From contig CM063510.1 of assembly GCA_032207245.1 (NCBI GenBank), positions 44,489,913-44,553,912 of the forward strand: a stretch of 64,000 nucleotides of DNA, written 5' to 3'. Every line of letters begins with the position of its first letter. Positions within the stretch are counted from its first letter, which is position 1. The notes below the pieces were generated by a model. It saw only the letters and a program-made list of their open reading frames with translations, ran no database searches and was not told the DNA's origin. Shown one piece after another: positions 22,741-34,500 of this stretch. Both the position numbers and the translations under genes were made by a program. This DNA comes from Pardosa pseudoannulata (lineage: Eukaryota; Arthropoda; Arachnida; Araneae; Lycosidae).

Positions 22741-25265
22741 TTAAAGGTTAAGTCTCTGTGGTGGACGTACTACCCGACCACTTTTGGTGATATATGGAGC
22801 TGGAAAATTACTAGCGGAGTCAAAAGCTTTTCCTGGTGATACTACCTGGGAATTTGGAGAACTGGTTTTAACGGAATTGGATGCTTCATGACCATTTATT
22901 GAGTCAAAGTCATCTAAATCCTCTGTCTCCGGTTGGAAATTGCTTGAAGATATTAGGTGCATCCTATTCCTTCTGTACCGTTTCTTTCCAGATTTTATTA
23001 TGTATGATCGTGGGTGATCTGGTATAAGTGGTTCATGGCGATTTGTTGCCTCTTGGATACAATTTGAGCAATTTTTAACCATTTCTTCAATTTCTTTGTT
23101 AATTCCTGGCCAATATACATATGTTCTAGCTCGTGCGCGACATTTAGAGATTCCAAGATGTCCCTCGTGAATTTGTTTCAAAACTTTGCTTCTTTGGCTT
23201 TCAGGTATTATAATTCTGTAGCCCTTCATTAAAAGACCATCTTGTATAGATATTTCATATCTATGATTCCAATATGGCAAGCAAGAACTCTTAAGATTCT
23301 TCTTAGACGGCCAACCTTCCAGGGCCAATCTCTCTAGCATCTTGCATGTTGAATCAGCTTGCTGAAAATTTCTTAATTCTTTTAATCGATGATTAGAAGC
23401 TGGTAAGGATGAAGTTATCATGGGAACATATGCGTCTATTTCGTCTTCTAATTCATCAGAAAATTTCATTTCTTGTGGTTTTCTGGACAAAGCATCGGCA
23501 GCATAAAGTTTCTTACCGGGAGTGTGAAAGATTCAGTATGAATATCTCATCATTCTCAGCTTTATCCTCTGCAGACTAGGAGATAAATCATCTAAGTTCT
23601 TCTTCGAGAAAATCGGAATGAGAGGTTTGTGATCGGTTTCTAACCGGAAATGAGTACCTATTAGATAGTCTCTACACTTTTCACATCCCCAAACCAATGC
23701 AAGTGCTTCCTTTTCTATTTGAGCGTATCTTTGTTCTGTGGGTGTGAGTGTTCTGGAAGCATAAGCCACGACACATGGATTTCCATCTTCTTGCTCTTGG
23801 CGTAAAGTTTCTCCAATTCCATAAGATGATGCATCCGTGATAACAATTGTTGATTTGTTCGGATCGTACACTTTAAGGACTGGTTCTGATGTTAGAACCG
23901 TTTTCCAACTTTCAAAAGCTTCCGATTGCGCTTTATCCCACACAAATTCATTTTTGTTACTTAACATCGACGTTAAAGGCAATAATAATTCGCTGTAGTT
24001 GGGAACAAATTTTGCAAGATAATTTGCCATTCCTAACATTTGTTTCAACTCCGTTTTATCTTTAGGAGGTGGATATCCCTGTATTGCAGCTATTTTATCT
24101 TCGTCTGGATGTATTCCTTCTTTATCAATAACATGTCCCAGGAATTTGATCCTTTTAACAGAGAATTGACATTTAGCCTCATTTAAAGTGATACCTGCAT
24201 CTTTAAGTTTATGCAAAACAGCTATCAGTCTCTGATCATGTTCAGTTTGATCTTTTCCCCAAACTAGAATATCGTCCATATGATAAATCGTACCCGATGT
24301 TTTTTCTAAAAGCTGCATCATCCTTTTCTGGAAGTGCTCAGGCGCTGAAAAAATTCCAAAAGGTAATCTTGAGAATCTATATCTTCCAAAGGGTGTTATA
24401 AATGTTGTAAGGTATGATGACTCTTCGTCTAGAGGAATTTGCCAAAACCCTGAATTGGCGTCTAATTTAGAAAAAAACTTTGGCTCCGGTAAGTAAATTT
24501 AATGAGTATTCTACTGAAGGCAAAGGATGAAATTCTCGTTGGACACACTTATTTAATTCAGTCAAATCTGTAGATTTGACTGAATTAAATAAGTGTGTCC
24601 AACGAGAATTTCCATATTCTAACGTTACCATCGCATTTTGGTACAACAACCATTGGGGAACACCATTCAGTTGGCATGTCTACTGGAATAATTATTCCTT
24701 TAGAGACCATGCTCTTAATTTCATTTTCGGTTTTCCTTAGGAGGGGAATGGGAATTCTTCTAGGAGAAGAAATAGCAAAGGGAACTGAATCGGACTTCAA
24801 TTTTATTTTGTAACATCCTTGTATCAAGCCTAGACCTCTAAATAATTCTGGAAAATCATGTTTAGAATTAAGAGTACAGATTTCTAGAATGTTTGGACCT
24901 AACCCAAATTTTTGTATGGCTGGTTTACCCAGTAAACAGTTCTGCAACCCCTCAATTACATAAATAACTTCTTTTATTGTTTTATTTCCATAATTGATTT
25001 TCTCGTAAAGCTTTGCAGTTACTTTAAGTGCCCTACCATCCGGTCCACAAATCTTCTTATCTGGTTCTAAGACTTTCGCATTTTTAAAACTAATATTCAG
25101 AACAGATGTTGGAATAACAGTATGATCAACTCCACTGTCAATTTTAAAGTTAATTTCCTTATTTTGGTATCGGATTGGCACATTCAATTCTACAAAATTG
25201 ATTCTAGGGGAAGAAACTTCAGTAATGGAACCCAAAAAAGAAATATCTGATTTCCCATCTTTATG
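22741..25265 (-). pseudogene. Gypsy pol: protease, RT, RNase H, partial integrase (broken)
   Basis: From high to low coordinates: aspartic protease with FKIDSGVDHTVIP (near 25,130), RT with EWCSPMVVVPK (near 24,650) and the catalytic YHMDD (near 24,280), RNase H with VITDASSYGIGETL, KEALALVW and ETDHKPL, then the integrase HHCC zinc site (IHEGHLG...NCSNC, near 23,180-23,070). The code then jumps from LIPDHP to a basic C-terminal tail, so the DDE core is missing. Breaks: a 41-bp inverted duplication at 24529-24612, a homopolymer frame change at about 24475 and an in-frame TGA at 23533-23535. It would encode polyprotein activities for reverse transcription, but cannot make a full product. Confidence 0.9.
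24529..24612. repeat. 41-bp perfect palindrome inside gypsy RT
   Basis: Arms 24529-24569 and 24572-24612 are exact reverse complements with a 2-bp spacer (GT). One arm (read on the minus strand, lower coordinates) is the normal RT code DLTELNKCVQREF; the other is an inserted reversed copy. It breaks the RT frame. Confidence 0.97.
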
Positions 25266-25270
25266 ATAAC

Positions 25271-25667
25271 TGTGAGATCCACTTTATAAATCTCGATTTA
25301 TTATGATGTGTATATTATTTTGTACGTTGTGGCAACAAGCCAGTTTTTGTTAACAGTTTTTTGATGGCAGTGTTTATGTAAAAGGGGGCATCTTGTGATG
25401 TCTATGTAGCTTATGAAAATGGGCTTAGTTTGCCCGAAAGTTGATGATATCTGTTCTTTTATCTTTATTTGTTTTATATTGAATTGTGCTGACTAAAGAA
25501 TAAATATTTTAAAAGACATTCTCAAGTTTTGTTTTCAAAGTCCTGTTTAGAGACGAATCTTTTGGAATCATCAAGATAGAGATCCCGTTATGAACCTGGA
25601 AAATTACAGGTAAGAGATATTTTACTCTTACAATTTGATATCTGTTTTTGGAAGTAGAAACCCAAAA
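25271..25667 (+). repeat. BEL LTR 1
   Basis: It starts TGTGAGATCC. A TATAAAT-like box is near 25,284 and AATAAA near 25,499. The 3' limit (…CCCAAAA) is set by the target duplication at the third LTR rather than by a CA end, which is unusual. 397 bp. Confidence 0.85.
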
Positions 25668-25669
25668 TC

Positions 25670-25690
25670 TGGCATCCCTGCCGGGATCTG
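25670..25690 (+). other. BEL primer binding site
   Basis: TGGCATCCCTGCCGGGATC begins 2 bp after the LTR with the TGG expected to pair with a tRNA CCA end. The CCGGGATC that follows resembles the complement of a tRNA T arm. I cannot name the tRNA. The same site recurs at 31514. Confidence 0.65.
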
Positions 25691-25746
25691 AAAAAATTGA
25701 AAACTTGAGAATTAGAATTTATGATATCTGATTAGATTATTTTAAT

Positions 25747-28700
25747 ATGGATGTAGAGAGCATAAAAAAGTTGAGAACTCCTACTAGGAGTAATTTTACT
25801 AAAGCTTTGAATAAGGCAATGGAAGTTTTAGAAAGGAAAGATTAGGACACCGATTCTTTGGCGTCACAGATTGTTCTTTTAGAACAAAAGTTTAAAGAAT
25901 TAAAAGAATTAGATACGAAGGTTTTAAATATACTTCAAAACGATACTACATGCACTCAGGAAAATTTTAATGCAGAATATGAAGCAATTATTGCTTATGA
26001 GGATAGATTTTTAGAAACCAAAACTAGATTACAGAGGCGTTTGAATAATTTGGAAAAACCGAAAACCGAAGTAACTGTAATTAAAGATTCTTCCGAAAAT
26101 GTAAATCGAAAATTCAGACTTCCGGAACTGGAATTAAAGCAATTTGATGGGAATATTAAAGAATGGCTGCAATGGTGGGGTCAGTTTAAAAAGATACACG
26201 AAAGTCCAGATATCGCAGAAGACGATAAGTTTCAATATCTTATTCAATCAACACTTAGAAATTCTCCTGCCAGACAGTTAGTTGAATCCTTTCCTCCGTC
26301 TGGAAAAAATTATGATGATGCTGTCAAATGTTTGAAACAGCGATTCGGAAGAGATGATTTATTAATCGAGGTTACTATAAGAGAGCTACTTTCAATTGTA
26401 ATAAATAATGCAAATCCTCAAGGTCATAAATATTCTCTTGCTAAGCTTTATGATAATTTAGAGAAGGGCATCTGCGGTCTTTAAAATCATTAGGAGTTGC
26501 AAACGATAATTTTTCTTCAATATTACTCTTCCCTCTTATTGAATCATGTTTACCCAGGGATTTGATGAAAATTTATGAGCGAAATCACACTGAAATAATC
26601 GCATCAGAAACTACCGGAAATGCTAGATTGACTCATCTCTTAAATTTTCTTAAAAAGGAAATAGAATCAGAACAAAAACTAAACATTGCTCGTTCATTCG
26701 GAATAGATAGTAATAACAAAAAAATGATTACTCATTATTCTCGAGAAAAGGATAAACCAACTGCCGCAGACTTATTCAATAGTTCAAAGTGGAATACACA
26801 TCCTAACGAACTAAAAAATAAAGCATGTATTTTTTGCGATAAATCGCATATGACTCAAGATTGTAGATCAGCAAAAAATTTAACGTACGAAAGGAAAAAG
26901 GAAATTCTTTTAAACCGCGGAATATGTTTTCGGTGTTTAAATTCTACAAATAAATCAAAACACCTTGCGCGTTTTTGTAAAACGAAAGTTAATTGTTCGA
27001 AATGCAATGGACAACATTTTGCTATAATGTGTAAAATAAATGATGAATATCCGGATAATATAAATAAAGAAAAGAAGTCGGAAGAAGTAGTTGTTACGGA
27101 GAGTTTGACTAATAAAACATGCATGCAACAAGTTTATTTACAAACATTAGTAGTTCAAATTCGGGGAAAAAATAGTAAAGATAGATTTATTCGTGTTCTC
27201 ATTGATACTGGATCACAACGGTCTTATATTTCGAAATATGCTGCAACCTTTATGAAGTATGAGGTCATAAATGAAGAATCTATTTTGCATTCTTTATTTG
27301 GAGGTGTTGAGAAATTAGAAAACCATAAAAAATATTTGGTTCATTTAAGTAATGTCGATAATGGTTATCATTGTAATTTTGAAGTTTTGGATCAAGAAAT
27401 CATTTGTTCTAATATTTCTAGAGTAAACTTATCTGCCTATACTAAGGAACTGAAATGTAATAATGTATTTTTAACTGATGTTGTGCATGCATATAATGAT
27501 CAATTGTTGTATCAATATTCACCCCTAGAGATTCATTTATTAATCGGGGCAGATGTTGCTGGTAAACTGCTCAATGGGGAAATAAAGAAACTTAGTTCAG
27601 GATTGGTATGTGTAGGAACTAAATTAGGCTGGACTCTTATGGGAAAAACAAAAGAAGTAGAAAAAAATGACAGTACAAATACAGTTCTATCCTGTCATGT
27701 GAATGATTCAACTATCTCAGATTTATGGAGATTAGACACACTTGGTATTAGTGATCCTAGTGAAAGGAAAACCAGGGAAGAATTAGAGCATTCGGCAAAA
27801 GAGCATTTTCTCCGAACTGTGACCAGAAATTCAGAAGGGAGATATCAAGTACGTCTACCTTGGGTTGAGGGTCATCCCCCCTTAACAAATTGTAAGGACA
27901 TTTCTGAAAAGAGACTAGCAAATTGTATCAAATCCTTAAAAAGATTACGAAAAATTGACGAGTATGAAACCATTTTTAAGGAATGGTTGGATCAGGGTAT
28001 TATTGAGGAAGTAAGCAGTTTGGAACCAGAGCACTACTTACCTCACCGCCCTGTATTCAAAGAAAACTCCACTACAAAAATTAGGCCTGTTTTTGATGGT
28101 TCTGCCAGAAACAAGAATTCCCCTTCAATTAATGATTGCTTAGAAAAGGGGCCCAATTTGGTTGAGCTGATTCCTTCCGTTTTAAAACAGATTTAGAATA
28201 GGAAAATACGGAGTTACCGCCGACATAGAAAAAGCATTTTTGCAAATTGAACTCCATGAGCAAGACAGGCCCTTTTTAAAGTTTTTGTGGTGGAAAGATG
28301 GGCAAAAGGAGCAGTTAAGAATTTTTCAGCATAGAAGGGTTGTTTTTGGGATAACATCCAGCCCTTTCTTACTGGGAGCTACTCTTGAATTTCATTTGAA
28401 TAGTGTTCCTCTTGAATACCAAGAAACGGCCAAAAAACTTTTGAAGTCCTTTTATGTGGACAACTGCGTCCACAGCGTGGATAATGAAACAGAGCTGGTG
28501 AAGTTTATTCATGAATCACAAGAAATCCTTAGTCCGGCAAAATTTAATTTACGAGGGTGGGAGCATACCCCTTTTGAGAACAATAAATCTGTCCTAACAT
28601 TGACAAAAACAGTCCCTGTCTTAGGATTAAAATGGGAAACTAAAAATGATGTTCTATCTGTTGATTTACGAGACATAGATCCCATTGAAAAACATCAACC

Positions 28701-31069
28701 CATAACTAAACGGATTATTTTGTCAATTGTTCACAAAATCTTTGACCCTATTGGATTTACCTGTCCAGTAACATTAATACCAAAATTAATGCTGCAAGAA
28801 TGTTGGAAATTGAAACTGTCCTGGGATGCTAGTTTACCATCTGGGATGGTCAAAAAATTTGTCAAATGGAAAAATCAGCTGAAATTGTTAAGTGATATTT
28901 CTATCCCTAGATGTCTAGATAAAAATGATGGTGATAGGAAGATATCATTGCATGTATTCTGTGATGCGTCAGAAAAAGCCTATGCTACGTGTATTTTTTT
29001 GAGAAGTGAAGGCGACCATTCAACTGATTGCCAGTTAATACAAGCTAGAGCAAGGGTCGCCCCTTTGAAATCTATATCAGTATCTAGACTAGAACTTTTA
29101 GCTTGTAGTATAGGAGCAAGACTGTGTCAATCCGTGAAAACTAGTTTAGGAATGGAGCAAGTTGCTACACGGTATTGGTCTGATTCCAGTAATGCTCTAT
29201 ACTGGATCAAGAAAAACGAAAACTGGGCCACTTTTGTGTTTAATCGTGTTAAAGAAATTCGTCTTCTGAGTGACCCAGAAGATTGGTATCACATATCCGG
29301 CCATCAGAATCCTGCCGATTTACCCTCACGGGGTTGTAGCATTGAAAATTTGGCTAGGTCTAATTGGTGGTTAGGACCTCATTGGTTGAAAAACCCACAG
29401 GATAATTGGCCTAAATCCAATATTTTTCCCGATGAAGAAATTGTAAATGCTGAAAAAAGGAAAACAGTTGTTAGCGTCACAAATACAGAAGGGGAAGACA
29501 AAATCTATGATATTTTCTCCTCTTTCCATAAACTTCTTACGGTCGTATCCTGGATTTATAGATTTGTAAATAATTGCAAGGTGAAGAAGAATTTTAGAAA
29601 ATCAGGAAGCATAACTTTGGAAGAAAGAAATCAATCAGAAGTATCATTGTTGAAGTTAGTACAGCGAGAATCTTTCACAGGATCAAGCGACAAACGTCTT
29701 CAAAAACTGCAAATTCTTGAGGATGAAAACGGGCTTTTCCGAATTAAGACTAGACTTTCATTGAAGGACGATTTGAAAAACTTCAAATTTCCTATCGTGT
29801 TGCCAAGTGAGCATCCAATAGTTGAAAAGCTTATTCGATGGAAACATTGTTCTTTAGGTCATGCAGGTGTACAAATAGTTATGGCCAACCTCAGAGAAGA
29901 ATTCTGGATACTAAAATATAGAAAGACTGTTCGCAAAGTTATTAAGAATTGTGTAACTTGCAAGAGGTATGACTCACGACCAATAAACATTCCACCAGCT
30001 CCATTACCAGTCGACCGTCTTAGAGCAGCTTCTGTGTTTGAAATCATAGGAATAGACTTTGCTGGACCTCTCTATCTAAAAGGAAATCAGAGTCTGGATT
30101 GTTATTTTCACTTGTGCTGTATTTCGAACCATCCATCTAGAGTTGACTACTTCTCTCTCAACTGAAAGTTTTCTACAGTCATTCAGGAGATATGTTGCTC
30201 GTCGTGGAAGACCAGCTATCGTTTATTCGGACAATGGAACAAACTTAGTTGGAGCAAACAACCTTATAAAAAAGATAAATTGGGAGACCGTAGCCAAGTA
30301 CAGTACTGCAAGCAAGATCAACTGGAAATTCATCCCTCCATCTGCACCCTGGTGGGGTGGATTTTGGGAACGTATGATTGGTATAGTGAAACGAATACTT
30401 CGCAAAGTCTTAGGACAGACATCTCTGAACTTTGAAGAATTAAACACTATTATATGTGACTGTGAAAGTGTCGTCAACGGAAGACCTCTCACTTATGTGA
30501 GTAGCGATGCAAGTGACTTAGAACCTCTTACTCCCAGTATGTTCCTGCAAGAAGTCAGAGAAGTTGGAATACCTGATCTGGATCACCTTGATAGTAAATC
30601 CCTAAATAAGAGATTTGTTTATCGCCAAAGGTTACGACAAGATTTAAGAAAACGCTTTCGTTCTGAATACCTGGGGCAGCTCAGACAGTATGAAAGAAAG
30701 ACACAAAGTTTACCATCTTTGAAGATAGGAGATATTGTTTTGATATCTAGCGACAATACGAAAAGAATCGACTGGCCATTGGGGAAAGTGACAGAAATTC
30801 TGCCAGGGAAAGACGGTGTGTGTCGACTCATTAAACTTAGAACATCTCGAGGAGAAATTCTGCGTCCAGTTCAGCGCGTATTCCCTTTAGAGATCTCTTC
30901 GAATGATTCGTCTTTTCCACCTGACAAAAATGCATTATCCACAAAAATCGCTTCTATGAAGAATGCTATTCCTAAGTGTTCCGAAGACAACTCCATCGAC
31001 AACACAGTTGTTCCAAATAAGACAAGACTAGGACGGACTATTAAAATTCCCGAAAGGTTGGATCTCTAA
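25747..31069 (+). pseudogene. BEL/Pao gag-pol, copy 1 (five breaks)
   Basis: Same layout as copy 2 at 31591: N-terminal coiled region, gag with three zinc knuckles, DTGS protease, RT, RNase H and integrase. Breaks shared with copy 2 are a TAG at codon 33 (25843-25845) and a frame change at about 28,187. Private breaks are a two-base GA insertion at about 26,461 and two one-base losses at about 30,090-30,095, just before the integrase core. The RT motif is YVDN at 28453-28464. At the shared RT break this copy has T4A4 where copy 2 has T5A3. Confidence 0.93.
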
Positions 31070-31114
31070 TATAGTTATTGAGATGTGGGACTTCCACACC
31101 TCAAGGTGGGAGTA

Positions 31115-31511
31115 TGTGAGATCCACTTTATAAATCTCGATTTATTATGATGTGTATATTATTTTGTACGTTGTGGCAACAAGCCAGTTTTTGTTAACAG
31201 TTTTTTGATGGCAGTGTTTATGTAAAAGGGGGCATCTTGTGATGTCTATGTAGCTTATGAAAATGGGCTTAGTTTGCCCGAAAGTTGATGATATCTGTTC
31301 TTTTATCTTTATTTGTTTTATATTGAATTGTGCTGACTAAAGAATAAATATTTTAAAAGACATTCTCAAGTTTTGTTTTCAAAGTCCTGTTTAGAGACGA
31401 ATCTTTTGGAATCATCAAGATAGAGATCCCGTTATGAACCTGGAAAATTACAGGTAAGAGATATTTTACTCTTACAATTTGATATCTGTTTTTGGAAGTA
31501 GAAACCCAAAA
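31115..31511 (+). repeat. BEL LTR 2 (shared by both units)
   Basis: Same length as LTR 1 and, by eye, identical. It is preceded by the purine-rich tract AAGGTGGGAG and serves as 3' LTR of copy 1 and 5' LTR of copy 2. Confidence 0.9.
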
Positions 31512-31590
31512 TCTGGCATCCCTGCCGGGATCTGAAAAAATTGAAAACTTGAGAATTAGAATTTATGATATCTGATTAGATTATTTTAAT

Positions 31591-34500
31591 ATGGATGTAG
31601 AGAGCATAAAAAAGTTGAGAACTCCTACTAGGAGTAATTTTACTAAAGCTTTGAATAAGGCAATGGAAGTTTTAGAAAGGAAAGATTAGGACACCGATTC
31701 TTTGGCGTCACAGATTGTTCTTTTAGAACAAAAGTTTAAAGAATTAAAAGAATTAGATACGAAGGTTTTAAATATACTTCAAAACGATACTACATGCACT
31801 CAGGAAAATTTTAATGCAGAATATGAAGCAATTATTGCTTATGAGGATAGATTTTTAGAAACCAAAACTAGATTACAGAGGCGTTTGAATAATTTGGAAA
31901 AACCGAAAACCGAAGTAACTGTAATTAAAGATTCTTCCGAAAATGTAAATCGAAAATTCAGACTTCCGGAACTGGAATTAAAGCAATTTGATGGGAATAT
32001 TAAAGAATGGCTGCAATGGTGGGGTCAGTTTAAAAAGATACACGAAAGTCCAGATATCGCAGAAGACGATAAGTTTCAATATCTTATTCAATCAACACTT
32101 AGAAATTCTCCTGCCAGACAGTTAGTTGAATCCTTTCCTCCGTCTGGAAAAAATTATGATGATGCTGTCAAATGTTTGAAACAGCGATTCGGAAGAGATG
32201 ATTTATTAATCGAGGTTACTATAAGAGAGCTACTTTCAATTGTAATAAATAATGCAAATCCTCAAGGTCATAAATATTCTCTTGCTAAGCTTTATGATAA
32301 TTTAGAAGGGCATCTGCGGTCTTTAAAATCATTAGGAGTTGCAAACGATAATTTTTCTTCAATATTACTCTTCCCTCTTATTGAATCATGTTTACCCAGG
32401 GATTTGATGAAAATTTATGAGCGAAATCACACTGAAATAATCGCATCAGAAACTACCGGAAATGCTAGATTGACTCATCTCTTAAATTTTCTTAAAAAGG
32501 AAATAGAATCAGAACAAAAACTAAACATTGCTCGTTCATTCGGAATAGATAGTAATAACAAAAAAATGATTACTCATTATTCTCGAGAAAAGGATAAACC
32601 AACTGCCGCAGACTTATTCAATAGTTCAAAGTGGAATACACATCCTAACGAACTAAAAAATAAAGCATGTATTTTTTGCGATAAATCGCATATGACTCAA
32701 GATTGTAGATCAGCAAAAAATTTAACGTACGAAAGGAAAAAGGAAATTCTTTTAAACCGCGGAATATGTTTTCGGTGTTTAAATTCTACAAATAAATCAA
32801 AACACCTTGCGCGTTTTTGTAAAACGAAAGTTAATTGTTCGAAATGCAATGGACAACATTTTGCTATAATGTGTAAAATAAATGATGAATATCCGGATAA
32901 TATAAATAAAGAAAAGAAGTCGGAAGAAGTAGTTGTTACGGAGAGTTTGACTAATAAAACATGCATGCAACAAGTTTATTTACAAACATTAGTAGTTCAA
33001 ATTCGGGGAAAAAATAGTAAAGATAGATTTATTCGTGTTCTCATTGATACTGGATCACAACGGTCTTATATTTCGAAATATGCTGCAACCTTTATGAAGT
33101 ATGAGGTCATAAATGAAGAATCTATTTTGCATTCTTTATTTGGAGGTGTTGAGAAATTAGAAAACCATAAAAAATATTTGGTTCATTTAAGTAATGTCGA
33201 TAATGGTTATCATTGTAATTTTGAAGTTTTGGATCAAGAAATCATTTGTTCTAATATTTCTAGAGTAAACTTATCTGCCTATACTAAGGAACTGAAATGT
33301 AATAATGTATTTTTAACTGATGTTGTGCATGCATATAATGATCAATTGTTGTATCAATATTCACCCCTAGAGATTCATTTATTAATCGGGGCAGATGTTG
33401 CTGGTAAACTGCTCAATGGGGAAATAAAGAAACTTAGTTCAGGATTGGTATGTGTAGGAACTAAATTAGGCTGGACTCTTATGGGAAAAACAAAAGAAGT
33501 AGAAAAAAATGACAGTACAAATACAGTTCTATCCTGTCATGTGAATGATTCAACTATCTCAGATTTATGGAGATTAGACACACTTGGTATTAGTGATCCT
33601 AGTGAAAGGAAAACCAGGGAAGAATTAGAGCATTCGGCAAAAGAGCATTTTCTCCGAACTGTGACCAGAAATTCAGAAGGGAGATATCAAGTACGTCTAC
33701 CTTGGGTTGAGGGTCATCCCCCCTTAACAAATTGTAAGGACATTTCTGAAAAGAGACTAGCAAATTGTATCAAATCCTTAAAAAGATTACGAAAAATTGA
33801 CGAGTATGAAACCATTTTTAAGGAATGGTTGGATCAGGGTATTATTGAGGAAGTAAGCAGTTTGGAACCAGAGCACTACTTACCTCACCGCCCTGTATTC
33901 AAAGAAAACTCCACTACAAAAATTAGGCCTGTTTTTGATGGTTCTGCCAGAAACAAGAATTCCCCTTCAATTAATGATTGCTTAGAAAAGGGGCCCAATT
34001 TGGTTGAGCTGATTCCTTCCGTTTTTAAACAGATTTAGAATAGGAAAATACGGAGTTACCGCCGACATAGAAAAAGCATTTTTGCAAATTGAACTCCATG
34101 AGCAAGACAGGCCCTTTTTAAAGTTTTTGTGGTGGAAAGATGGGCAAAAGGAGCAGTTAAGAATTTTTCAGCATAGAAGGGTTGTTTTTGGGATAACATC
34201 CAGCCCTTTCTTACTGGGAGCTACTCTTGAATTTCATTTGAATAGTGTTCCTCTTGAATACCAAGAAACGGCCAAAAAACTTTTGAAGTCCTTTTATGTG
34301 GACAACTGCGTCCACAGCGTGGATAATGAAACAGAGCTGGTGAAGTTTATTCATGAATCACAAGAAATCCTTAGTCCGGCAAAATTTAATTTACGAGGGT
34401 GGGAGCATACCCCTTTTGAGAACAATAAATCTGTCCTAACATTGACAAAAACAGTCCCTGTCTTAGGATTAAAATGGGAAACTAAAAATGATGTTCTATC

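Noticed and set aside
22741..23490. 249-codon ORF as an independent host gene
   Set aside because: It is the integrase-end part of the gypsy pol, in the same frame as the RNase H segment apart from one TGA.
34020..34035. TTTAAAC in BEL copy 2 as a classic minus-one slippery site
   Set aside because: The zero frame reads the bases in the wrong register for a minus-one slip, and the needed change is plus one. Copy 1 lacks the heptamer.
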